Below are positions 1 through 6,312 of a stretch of 9,709 nt of DNA, piece by piece. The position numbers were made by a program, and so were the translations under genes. Origin of the DNA: Dehalococcoidia bacterium (GTDB lineage Bacteria; Chloroflexota; Dehalococcoidia; Lucifugimonadales; Lucifugimonadaceae); the NCBI GenBank assembly GCA_012270805.1, contig JAAXHR010000309.1:1-9709 (forward strand). Direction: 5' to 3'. Position 1 is the stretch's first letter; every line of letters begins with the position of its first letter. The notes under the pieces were generated by a model, which worked only from the letters and a program-made list of their open reading frames with translations, was not told where the DNA came from and made no database searches.

Positions 1-43
1 TCTGAAAACAGTGATACCGTGATGGGGAAGGCTACGGCGGAAG

Positions 44-118
44 TGGCTCCCGAGACAGGATTCGAACCTGTGACCCGCTGATTAACAGTCAGCTGCTCTA
101 CCGCTGAGCTACTCGGGA
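44..118 (-). tRNA. tRNA-Asn (anticodon GUU)
   Basis: The minus strand folds into a complete cloverleaf. The acceptor stem pairs TCCCGAG (118-112) with CTCGGGA (54-48). The D stem pairs GCTC (109-106) with GAGC (98-95). The anticodon stem pairs GCTGA (93-89) with TCAGC (81-77) around loop CTGTTAA, so the anticodon is GTT (86-84) and reads Asn codons. The T arm carries the standard GGTTCGAATCC core. The discriminator base is G (47), followed by a genomically encoded CCA (46-44). The gene stands alone here and reads away from the protein genes to its right, so its 3' end, the usual integrase target, faces out of the window. Confidence 0.97.
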
Positions 119-152
119 ATGAAGCCGAAGTGGGCATGAGACCCAACACTAG

Positions 153-158
153 ATTCTA
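153..158 (-). promoter_or_regulatory. possible -10 box for the tRNA-Asn gene
   Basis: On the minus strand TAGAAT (158-153) matches the sigma-70 -10 consensus at five of six positions and lies about 35 bases upstream of the tRNA 5' end, leaving room for a short leader. The hexamer 17 bases further upstream is a poor -35 match and would lie across the start of the GNAT gene. This is a weak, pattern-only call. Confidence 0.25.
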
Positions 159-176
159 ACGCAACGCTGTCTTCAC

Positions 177-698
177 ATGAAACCGATAGTTCGCGACGAA
201 CGCCACACTGACCTTGCCGCTATATATGAAGTGGTCCGTGCTGCCTTCAGACATGACGAGGAAGCGGAGTTGGTAGAGCAGCTGCGGAATGCTGGAGCCC
301 TAGTGGTGTCGATAGTGCTTGTGTGCGATGAACGGCTGACCGCACACGCGTCCGCAAGTCCGATGATCTGGGTTGATGGTTCGACGCACTTCGTTGCTTG
401 GGCGCTGGCGCCAGTTAGCGTTACGCCAATGGAGCAGGGGCGCGGCTATGGAACAAAAGTCGTGTGGGAAACCATCGAACGGTGTCGGCAACTTGGAGCC
501 GACATCCTCACAGTGTTGGGCAATCCTGTGTACTACGAGCGTTTTGGTTTCATGCCAGCCTCTCAACATGGGCTAGGTATTGAAGGTAAGGATTTCGGAG
601 ATGCGTTTATGGTGATGGAACTTACCAAAGGTGCTCTCCATGAAGCACAAGGCTGGTTAAGGTGGCATCCAGCGTTCGACGATATGGGCGAGGATTGA
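177..698 (+). CDS. GNAT-family N-acetyltransferase, YhbS-like
   Basis: Predicted cytosolic 173-residue acetyl-CoA-dependent N-acetyltransferase; the acceptor substrate is unknown. One GNAT domain fills the protein. The acetyl-CoA pyrophosphate loop (motif A) is the Q-G-R-G-Y-G segment at residues 87-92, in the family pattern Q/R-x-x-G-x-G. The GNPVYYERFGF segment at 115-125 is highly typical of YhbS/COG3153 proteins. The length is normal for the family, and no signal peptide or membrane segment is seen. The ATG at 177 lacks a recognisable Shine-Dalgarno sequence, so translation may be leaderless or the site atypical. The stop is separated by one base from the start of the downstream phosphoesterase, which suggests cotranscription and coupling. 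Family assignment is firm; the substrate is not inferable. Confidence 0.9.
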   Translation: MKPIVRDERHTDLAAIYEVVRAAFRHDEEAELVEQLRNAGALVVSIVLVCDERLTAHASASPMIWVDGSTHFVAWALAPVSVTPMEQGRGYGTKVVWETIERCRQLGADILTVLGNPVYYERFGFMPASQHGLGIEGKDFGDAFMVMELTKGALHEAQGWLRWHPAFDDMGED

Positions 699-699
699 T

Positions 700-1758
700 A
701 TGGGAGGCAACACCTTCAAGTTGTGGGCGGCGAGCGATGCGCACGTGGGGACTGATCTGGAGCGTGGAAGTCGTCAGAGTTTGGCTGAGGCGATATTGCA
801 GTCAGAGCATGGCGGCGATGAAGGTGGTCCTCCGTTCGATTGGGACATCATGTTGAACGCTGGGGATTTTTCAGGCTCACAGACACCCCCAAACGATGAC
901 GAGGGGATGGAGGTGGTTCGGCAGTATGCGGTGTCGACCAATCATCGTCGTGAGGATTTTTACGATTTGGTGGGCAACCATGATGCCAGCGGCGCGGATG
1001 AGCCGACCCAATGGTGGTTTCGCAAGTGGGTGGACCCCACCGGCGAGAACAGCGAGTATTCAGGAGTTCACGCGGATCGACGTCCATATCCGATTAAAGG
1101 GACATGGGAACGATATTCGTTCGAGGTCGGCAACATCCTTTTTCTCGTCATGGGTGACCGCAACGACGGTGGCCCGCCGATAGGTAGAGGCGAATACGGC
1201 GGGTATCCGGCGGGGGCAGTGACCCGCGAGACGTTCGAGTGGTGGCGAGAAAATGTGGAGGCCAATCGGGACAAGATCATCGTTTCCGCTCATCATCACA
1301 TGTTGAAAGAGACGACCGTCGCATCAGGCCCTTGGGAAGGAGTAGACGGTGGTTATCACGGGAGGTTTGAAGACGGCGCTCCGATCGGTGCATCCTATCT
1401 GTATTTCGTCGGCGGAGAACCAGACGAAGGGGCATTCGAGTCGTATTTTGCAGAACACCCCGGTGCAATAGACATTTGGATCGGCGGTCATACACACACA
1501 AATCCGGACGACACCTATGGCGGCAGATCGCACATTGAAAGCAAATGGGGCGTGACGTTCGTGAATGTGGCGGCCCTGTCAAGGTATCACGGTCAGAAGA
1601 ATATCGCGATGAGCAGGTTATTCACCTTTCAGGACGGTTCGACCCAGGTGAATGTGAAGTGTTATCTGCACATGAGCGATTACGCGCCGCAAGGCTGGTA
1701 CGACAAGGCTGAACGGACGATTGAATTGTCCCGTAAATTTATATTTGAAGTCGATTAA
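700..1758 (+). CDS. Calcineurin-like metallophosphoesterase
   Basis: A 352-residue predicted dinuclear-metal phosphoesterase. All signature blocks of the calcineurin-like superfamily appear in order: D13-A-H15 (D-x-H), G55-D56 (GD), G92-N-H-D95 (GNHD), H198-H199 after the IIVSA strand, and G263-H-T-H266 (GHTH). The metal site therefore looks intact. No signal peptide or membrane segment is visible, so it probably acts in the cytosol. The substrate (phosphomonoester, phosphodiester or nucleotide) cannot be told from sequence. ATG 700 follows AGGA (691-694) at 5-base spacing and lies one base after the acetyltransferase stop, so coupled translation is likely. Its last four bases overlap the convergent exporter gene. 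Tryptophans and a Gly/Asp-rich stretch at about 150-230 form a family-specific insertion between the GNHD and histidine motifs. Confidence 0.92.
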   Translation: MGGNTFKLWAASDAHVGTDLERGSRQSLAEAILQSEHGGDEGGPPFDWDIMLNAGDFSGSQTPPNDDEGMEVVRQYAVSTNHRREDFYDLVGNHDASGADEPTQWWFRKWVDPTGENSEYSGVHADRRPYPIKGTWERYSFEVGNILFLVMGDRNDGGPPIGRGEYGGYPAGAVTRETFEWWRENVEANRDKIIVSAHHHMLKETTVASGPWEGVDGGYHGRFEDGAPIGASYLYFVGGEPDEGAFESYFAEHPGAIDIWIGGHTHTNPDDTYGGRSHIESKWGVTFVNVAALSRYHGQKNIAMSRLFTFQDGSTQVNVKCYLHMSDYAPQGWYDKAERTIELSRKFIFEVD

Positions 1759-2501
1759 TTCAATAGCGAGATTAATTCGCGGACAATCACAATCATGCTC
1801 GATATGAAGATAACGACCACGACCGTGGGGCGAAAGATACGTTCATTCATCCGTCCGGTGAGTCGAACAGCGATCCAATAGCCGATAGCAACGGCGGGAG
1901 CGGATGTGGCGATCAGGATGAGGCGTTCGGTGGTGAAGAGGCCTTGGATGGCGTATCCGATGGCGGCGGCGATATACATGATCGTGAAGAAAAAAGCCAT
2001 CGAGGCGCGGACCCCTTGACGGTCCATGCGTCGCCCGAGGAAAAAGAGCACGAGTATCGGGCCACCGATGGCGAGACCAGTAGTGGAGGCAGAGGAAATG
2101 AAGCCAAGGACGGGCCCCGAGATTCGTGGGTACGGGACCTTCCACTCCGCGTTGAAGACAACCATCGCAGTGAGTACTAGAACAAGAACACCGATTGCGA
2201 TACGAAGCACTGATGCATCGAGCGTGCTGAGCGCGAAAACCCCTATCGGCGTTCCCAACACCGCGGCGACAGCCATTGGTGCGAGTTCTCGGTTCCGAAG
2301 ATGCTCCCGGGCCTCGACAAGGACGAGTGAGAACGCGAGGATGGCAACCGCGTTGATCACTATCACGACAGTTTGAGGATCAAGGAACAGGAGCAACAGA
2401 GGCGATGTAGTCAGGCCGAATCCGAAACCAATCGCCCCGATGACGAATGCGGCACCCATTAGAACGAGCGAAGTAAAAACGATATGGAGAATCTCAGGCA
2501 A
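1755..2501 (-). CDS. Sulfite exporter TauE/SafE family membrane protein
   Basis: A 248-residue polytopic inner-membrane protein, with about eight hydrophobic segments (near residues 8-28, 43-64, 74-94, 98-116, 129-155, 165-188, 192-214 and 224-242). It shows the internal two-fold repeat of the TauE/SafE family: the Gly-rich segment GAIGFGFGLTTSP at 22-34 recurs as GFISSASTTGLAIGGP at 133-148. Members export or take up sulfite, sulfoacetate or other small organic anions; which one here is unknown. The start is TTG at 2501, with no clear Shine-Dalgarno sequence; the frame is closed upstream without any ATG or GTG. The in-frame ATG at residue 15 would cut into the first membrane helix. It is divergent from the catabolic cluster and could share its intergenic control region, for instance to export an acidic product, but that is inference. 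Confidence 0.88.
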   Translation of the reverse strand: MPEILHIVFTSLVLMGAAFVIGAIGFGFGLTTSPLLLLFLDPQTVVIVINAVAILAFSLVLVEAREHLRNRELAPMAVAAVLGTPIGVFALSTLDASVLRIAIGVLVLVLTAMVVFNAEWKVPYPRISGPVLGFISSASTTGLAIGGPILVLFFLGRRMDRQGVRASMAFFFTIMYIAAAIGYAIQGLFTTERLILIATSAPAVAIGYWIAVRLTGRMNERIFRPTVVVVIFISSMIVIVRELISLLN

Positions 2502-2578
2502 TGTCAGGTTTGGCTGTCCACGTCTGAAGCAGAGGTTCTGCGAATCTCTGGAACGTGATATAGGTTACTCAACGTCGG

Positions 2579-2596
2579 GGCAACCGTTAGGCAACC
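2579..2596 (+). repeat. Short direct repeat upstream of the CocE-type gene
   Basis: GGCAACC occurs at 2579-2585 and again at 2590-2596, offset by 11 bases, close to one helical turn. The pair lies in the divergent intergenic region (2502-2624), just upstream of the hydrolase ribosome-binding site. Phased half-sites of this kind can bind a regulator, but the repeat is short and could be chance. No convincing -35/-10 pair was found beside it. Confidence 0.3.
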
Positions 2597-2610
2597 CAAT
2601 CGTTCGAATC

Positions 2611-2616
2611 AGGAGG
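2611..2616 (+). promoter_or_regulatory. Strong ribosome-binding site fixing the CocE-type start
   Basis: AGGAGG, a perfect Shine-Dalgarno core, ends 8 bases before GTG 2625. A second in-frame GTG at 2616 overlaps this core and so cannot be served by it. The site therefore favours GTG 2625 as the true start of the hydrolase. Confidence 0.8.
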
Positions 2617-2624
2617 TGCAAACC

Positions 2625-4454
2625 GTGAACGTTCCATACGAAGGATCACCTATAGCCTACGATGTCGCGATACGGAAAAATGTGATGATTCCGATGCGCG
2701 ATGGCGTGCGTTGCGCTGCTGATATCTATCTGCCGGCGATCGGCGATCGGCCCGCCGATGGACAGTTTCCCGTGATTCTCGAACGGACGCCATACGACAA
2801 GTCGGCACCGCGCCAAGTGACGAACATGAAGTACTACGCGCGTCGAGGTTACGTCGGGGTGATTCAAGACGTTCGCGGCAGATTCGAGTCTGAAGGGGAG
2901 TGGTACGCCTTTGCCAAAGAGGCTCCGGACGGTTTTGACACTGTTCAATGGCTAGGTACACAGACGTGGAGTGACGGCCAAGTTGGAACAATGGGCGGCT
3001 CTTATGCGGGTAGCGACCAGTCGGCGTTGGCGACTATGAATCCGTCCCACCTGTCGACGATGATTGTGGCGGTCGGCGCGTCTAACTACTACCACGGTTC
3101 GATGCGTCAAAACGGTGCCCTGGAACAGCGATTCATGGTTTACGCCTTTCGTATGGCCATGACGAGCAAGGAGGCGATAGCAGATGCCGGCCTGCAAGCT
3201 GAGATAAAGAAGGCATTTATTGATGACATGCCGGCTATCGTGCGTAACTTGCCCCTGAAAGAGGGTGCCACGGTGTTGCGACGATTGCCTTCGTATGAGC
3301 AGTGGGCGATCGATATCTTGACCCATGGGGACTACGACGACTACTGGAAACAACGAGGCTACGCGATCGACGAGTACTACGCCGAACATGCGGATGTGCC
3401 GACGCTTTACCTTGGCGGTTGGTACGACTCCTATGCTCGCAACACGCCGCAAAGCTACGTGAAACTGAGCGCGATTAAAAAATCACAGCAAGTGTTGCTG
3501 ATGGGGCCTTGGATACATGGAGCGTTTGAGATTACCAATTCCGGGGATGTCGATTTCGGGACTGAAGCGCACATCAACCAGAACGATCTCAGATTGGCAT
3601 GGTTTGACCACTACATGAAGGGCATGCATACGGAATTTGCTGAGTGGTCTCCGGTGCGTATATTCACGATGGGCACTGGTAGCCAGCGGATGAACAAGCA
3701 CGACTACGATCATCGTCTGCATCATGGCGGGTATTGGCGGTCTGAACCGGATTGGCCCTTGCCGGGAACCTTGGAGACACCATTCTATCTGCGTGCTGGT
3801 GGTGCACTATCGCAGGACGAACCTTCTGCGGATGAGTCGCTATCGACTGGATACACGTTCGACCCCAAGGACCCTGTGCCGACTATGGGAGGTGGGATTT
3901 CAGCTGCGGATTCGATCATCCGTCCGGGAGCGTTCGATCAGCGAGGCAGACCCGATTTCTTCGGATGCAAAGACGTCTTGCCGCTCAATTCCCGTCAAGA
4001 CATCCTCACATTCCAGACACCCGAACTAGAGCACGATACGGAGGTCACGGGAGAGATAGTGATCCACTTATGGGCATCGTCTTCGGCCGTTGACACGGAC
4101 TTCACCGCGAAGCTGATCGATGTTCATCCGCCATCTGCAGACTATCCTGACGGTTTCGCAATGAACATCACCGACTCGATCATGCGGGCACGCTACCGCA
4201 ACAGTTGGACGGAACCGGAGTTTATGGAGCCTGGGACGCCGTATGAGTTCACTTTCCATCTCTATCCGACATCGAATGTTTTCCGGAAGGGGCATCGAAT
4301 TCGGTTGGACATCAGCAGCAGCAACTGGCCTCGATTCGACGTAAACCTGAACACAGGTGGCCCGTTAGGGCTTGAGCAACGCTACGAGATCGCGCAGCAG
4401 ACGATTTGGCACAGTCCTGAACATCCATCGCATATCGTTTTGCCGTTGCAATAG
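2625..4454 (+). CDS. CocE/NonD family serine hydrolase (X-Pro dipeptidyl-peptidase S15 type)
   Basis: A 609-residue alpha/beta-hydrolase with a C-terminal jelly-roll domain, the architecture of cocaine esterase CocE, glutaryl-7-ACA acylase and X-Pro dipeptidyl peptidases (S15). It would cleave an ester or amide bond; the substrate is unknown. An N-terminal entry segment (KNVMIPMRDGVRCAADIYLP) is typical. The triad is visible: nucleophile S126 in GGSYAG, acid D268 in GGWYDSY and H298 in GPWIHG. A helical cap lies between S126 and D268. The PepX_C-type domain starts near residue 430. No signal peptide is seen. GTG 2625 was chosen because AGGAGG (2611-2616) overlaps the alternative GTG at 2616. 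It is the first gene of the rightward run, and its stop codon overlaps the next gene's Shine-Dalgarno sequence. Only 3 of 36 arginines use AGA/AGG, fewer than in its neighbours. Confidence 0.93.
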   Translation: MNVPYEGSPIAYDVAIRKNVMIPMRDGVRCAADIYLPAIGDRPADGQFPVILERTPYDKSAPRQVTNMKYYARRGYVGVIQDVRGRFESEGEWYAFAKEAPDGFDTVQWLGTQTWSDGQVGTMGGSYAGSDQSALATMNPSHLSTMIVAVGASNYYHGSMRQNGALEQRFMVYAFRMAMTSKEAIADAGLQAEIKKAFIDDMPAIVRNLPLKEGATVLRRLPSYEQWAIDILTHGDYDDYWKQRGYAIDEYYAEHADVPTLYLGGWYDSYARNTPQSYVKLSAIKKSQQVLLMGPWIHGAFEITNSGDVDFGTEAHINQNDLRLAWFDHYMKGMHTEFAEWSPVRIFTMGTGSQRMNKHDYDHRLHHGGYWRSEPDWPLPGTLETPFYLRAGGALSQDEPSADESLSTGYTFDPKDPVPTMGGGISAADSIIRPGAFDQRGRPDFFGCKDVLPLNSRQDILTFQTPELEHDTEVTGEIVIHLWASSSAVDTDFTAKLIDVHPPSADYPDGFAMNITDSIMRARYRNSWTEPEFMEPGTPYEFTFHLYPTSNVFRKGHRIRLDISSSNWPRFDVNLNTGGPLGLEQRYEIAQQTIWHSPEHPSHIVLPLQ

Positions 4455-4457
4455 GAG
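4453..4457 (+). promoter_or_regulatory. Ribosome-binding site for the TTG-started SDR gene
   Basis: AGGAG overlaps the hydrolase TAG stop (4452-4454) and ends 9 bases before TTG 4467. No ATG or GTG in that frame lies in the interval, so this site supports the TTG start and coupling to the upstream gene. Confidence 0.65.
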
Positions 4458-4466
4458 AGTTAGGAA

Positions 4467-5306
4467 TTGATTGCAGATCTCACAGGAAAAACGGCATTAG
4501 TGACCGGTGGCGGCCAGGGCATTGGTCGTGGCATTGCATTGAAGCTGGCTGATCAAGGCGCCGATATCGCGATCGCTGACATCAATAGCGAAGGTGCGAA
4601 CGCGGTGGTTGAACAGATTAAGGCTCTCAGTCGCGTGAGTTTTTCCGTCCACTTGGACGTGACGGACAATACCTCAGTTACAAATGCCGTTGGGCAGGTA
4701 ATTTCCGAGTTTGGTCATCTGGACATACTGATCAACAATGCCGGCATTGGTCGAGTGGAGGGTAAAGCGGGCGGTGGTCTGGACGAGGATTGGGAGGAGA
4801 ACTGGAACACGGTGATGGACATCAACGTGCAGGGCGTGATGCGTTGCACCAAGGCGGTGGTCGGTCATTTCATGAAGAGAAAGTGCGGGAAGATCATCAA
4901 TACGGCCTCGGGTGCCGGGCGCGGTCCCATCTGGTGGGGTCCGCCATCCAGCGCGCCGGGTTACGCGAACGCCTACGGACCTTCCAAGGCAGCGGTAATC
5001 AACTACACGCAATACTGCGCGGCGACGTTGGGGCCGTACAACATCAACGTAAACGCGATCTGCCCGGGCCGGGTATGGACCGCGTTCCACGACGTTGCGA
5101 TTTCAGAGCGGATGAGGGGCGATCCGTCGCTGGCAGGGGCCGAACCTCATGACGTGTTTAACGAAGATGTCGCGAACCTCATCCCGCTGGCTAGGTCACA
5201 GACACCTGAAGAGATCGGAACACTGGTAGCGTTTCTCGTTTCAGACGATGCGAGTTCCATAACCGGACAATCGATTCACATTGACGGCGGCCAAAGGATG
5301 GCGTGA
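4467..5306 (+). CDS. SDR family NAD(P)-dependent oxidoreductase
   Basis: A 279-residue classical short-chain dehydrogenase, predicted to oxidise an alcohol or reduce a ketone in the cytosol. The dinucleotide-binding loop is T13-G-G-G-Q-G-I-G20. D38 at the end of the second strand suggests preference for NAD(H). The N90-N-A-G93 motif, N120, S148 and the Y170-x-x-x-K174 pair complete the catalytic set, and the C-terminus has the usual ITGQSIHIDGG. Unusually, S148 and Y170 are 22 residues apart instead of the common 12-13, because of a Gly/Pro/Trp-rich insert (about 153-165, including W156 and W157). The NNAG-to-helix segment (95-112) is also somewhat long. The start is TTG, supported by AGGAG at 4453-4457. 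It lies 12 bases after the hydrolase gene, so the two are very likely one transcript. Substrate unknown. Confidence 0.93.
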   Translation: MIADLTGKTALVTGGGQGIGRGIALKLADQGADIAIADINSEGANAVVEQIKALSRVSFSVHLDVTDNTSVTNAVGQVISEFGHLDILINNAGIGRVEGKAGGGLDEDWEENWNTVMDINVQGVMRCTKAVVGHFMKRKCGKIINTASGAGRGPIWWGPPSSAPGYANAYGPSKAAVINYTQYCAATLGPYNINVNAICPGRVWTAFHDVAISERMRGDPSLAGAEPHDVFNEDVANLIPLARSQTPEEIGTLVAFLVSDDASSITGQSIHIDGGQRMA

Positions 5307-5333
5307 GAGTAGCAAAGAGACTAGGGTATCAAC

Positions 5334-6221
5334 ATGGACGAGGCAATCGAGTCAGCTATTGAGGTGATATCGTCCAAATGCGCGTTCTCGGTGCCGGACC
5401 AAGGCAGCAGAAGGAAATGGGACGGGCCGTGGTGGCAGTTGGCTATCCTGTGTGAAATGGGAGAGGTCGAACGGATACCCCGGTCAGCTGTCGACAACGC
5501 ATTAGAGCAGCTCAAGCATGGAGCCTGGCAGAAGTTCGTTATTACAGCACATGATGCTCCTCAGACTGAAGCAGACAAGGGAAAATTGGACCTCTGCCAC
5601 TGTGAATTGGGCGTGTTCTACATGACACTTTCGGCTTGTGGACGCGATACAGATACGGAAATGCCGTGGATCAGAAGATGGTTCCTAAAGCACCAGCTTT
5701 CAGATGGAGGGCTAAACTGTGAGCCAAAGGCATATCTGAAATCCGGTAAGAGTTCGATCGTATCAAGCCTGCCGCCTTTGGAAGCTGTGTTGTACTTCAC
5801 AGATCGAGACTACACAGATGCAGAGAAGAGATTCCTCGATAATGGGGCGCGATACTTGATTGAACATAAGTTGGTCTGTTCAAAAGAAGATGGAAGTGTT
5901 GTAAATCAGGAATGGCTGAAGCCGCTTTTCCCTCGGTTTTTCGAATACGATATTTTGCGAGGCCTTTACTACCTTACGGAGTGGTCCCGGCGAAGAGGAA
6001 AACCCCTTCCCAAAGATGTTATTGAGGAAGGTATTGAACGACTCAAGAGATTCACTCGAGGTCAGCGGATCGTGATAGGCAGAAAGGTGAACGACCGGAA
6101 TGGAGAGTGGAACGGTCCTGCCTTCCCGTTGATGGAGTCGGTGAGTAGAGTGGGGCAGGAATCTCCACACCTGACGAAGCAACTCGGATCAGTGTTGAAT
6201 GCTCTCGCATTTTCAGGCTGA
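5334..6221 (+). CDS. Uncharacterised protein, alpha/alpha-toroid (squalene cyclase/prenyltransferase-like) fold
   Basis: A 295-residue soluble protein of unknown function. The sequence recalls bacterial proteins annotated as prenyltransferase/squalene-oxidase repeat or squalene-cyclase-like: paired helices carry QW-like turns. Visible marks are W29-D-G-P-W-W, a C88-H-C90 cluster, Q121-L-S-D-G-G-L-N-C129 (a degenerate QxxDGGW repeat), the S-S-I-V-S-S-L-P-P-L-E helix start near 140-150, and a second half containing the W-L-K-P-L-F-P then Y-D-I-L-R-G-L-Y-Y-L run (194-213). It is shorter than true triterpene cyclases, and no DxDD acid motif was found, so cyclase activity should not be assumed. 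ATG 5334 follows AGGG (5323-5326), 28 bases after the SDR gene and in line with the enzymes around it. Its role could be substrate binding, cyclisation or a lyase reaction. The fold call comes from recalled family patterns, not a search. Confidence 0.6.
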   Translation: MDEAIESAIEVISSKCAFSVPDQGSRRKWDGPWWQLAILCEMGEVERIPRSAVDNALEQLKHGAWQKFVITAHDAPQTEADKGKLDLCHCELGVFYMTLSACGRDTDTEMPWIRRWFLKHQLSDGGLNCEPKAYLKSGKSSIVSSLPPLEAVLYFTDRDYTDAEKRFLDNGARYLIEHKLVCSKEDGSVVNQEWLKPLFPRFFEYDILRGLYYLTEWSRRRGKPLPKDVIEEGIERLKRFTRGQRIVIGRKVNDRNGEWNGPAFPLMESVSRVGQESPHLTKQLGSVLNALAFSG

Positions 6222-6233
6222 GTCGGTGGTAGT

Positions 6234-6255
6234 CATAGCAAAAATGAACGCTATG
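6234..6255 (+). repeat. Short inverted repeat before the enolase-superfamily gene
   Basis: CATAGC (6234-6239) and GCTATG (6250-6255) form a perfect 6-base inverted repeat around a 10-base A-rich loop. There is no following T tract, so it is not a standard intrinsic terminator. It surrounds the ATG of a 22-codon reading frame (6244) and could be an operator or an RNA hairpin that affects translation of it. Chance occurrence is possible. Confidence 0.3.
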
Positions 6256-6312
6256 GATACACCAGTTCTCGGAGTCGCTAGATCCCGGGCAAAGTCAAGG
6301 ATTCAAGGATGA
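6244..6312 (+). CDS. Possible 22-residue leader peptide overlapping the next start
   Basis: ATG 6244 opens a 22-codon frame (MNAMDTPVLGVARSRAKSRI, then QG) that ends in TGA at 6310-6312, overlapping the ATG of the enolase-superfamily gene as ATGA. That geometry is typical of translational coupling. Against it, the frame has no clear Shine-Dalgarno sequence (GGTGG lies too far upstream), it is very short, and the downstream gene has its own AAGGA. It is listed as a candidate only; no function is suggested by the peptide. Confidence 0.2.
   Translation: MNAMDTPVLGVARSRAKSRIQG

Noticed and set aside
44..118. tRNA-Asn as an attachment site for an integrated island covering the protein genes
   Set aside because: The tRNA 3' end, the usual recombination target, faces left out of the window. 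There is no integrase gene and no repeat of the tRNA 3' end was noticed to the right.
2536..2563. Promoter with TATAGG as -10 before the CocE-type gene
   Set aside because: The hexamer 17 bases upstream (TTCTGC) matches the -35 consensus at only two positions; the evidence is too weak for a call.
2616..2624. GTG 2616 as start of the CocE-type gene
   Set aside because: It overlaps the AGGAGG core, leaving no usable ribosome-binding site upstream; GTG 2625 has proper spacing.
2952..3452. Long minus-strand open frame of about 166 codons
   Set aside because: It lies antisense within the CocE-type gene, whose catalytic motifs are intact; the product is Arg/His-rich, resembles no family and has no start signal. 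It is a shadow of the real gene.
4674..5090. Minus-strand open frame of about 138 codons
   Set aside because: It is antisense to the SDR core, which holds NNAG and YxxxK in the plus frame. Its composition is Arg-rich and low in family character, so it is taken as a shadow.
5334..6221. Foreign origin of the toroid gene from arginine codon use
   Set aside because: AGA/AGG make 9 of its 22 Arg codons against 3 of 36 in the CocE-type gene, but the SDR (4 of 11) and the FAD gene (9 of about 31) are also high, so the toroid gene does not stand out from its neighbours.
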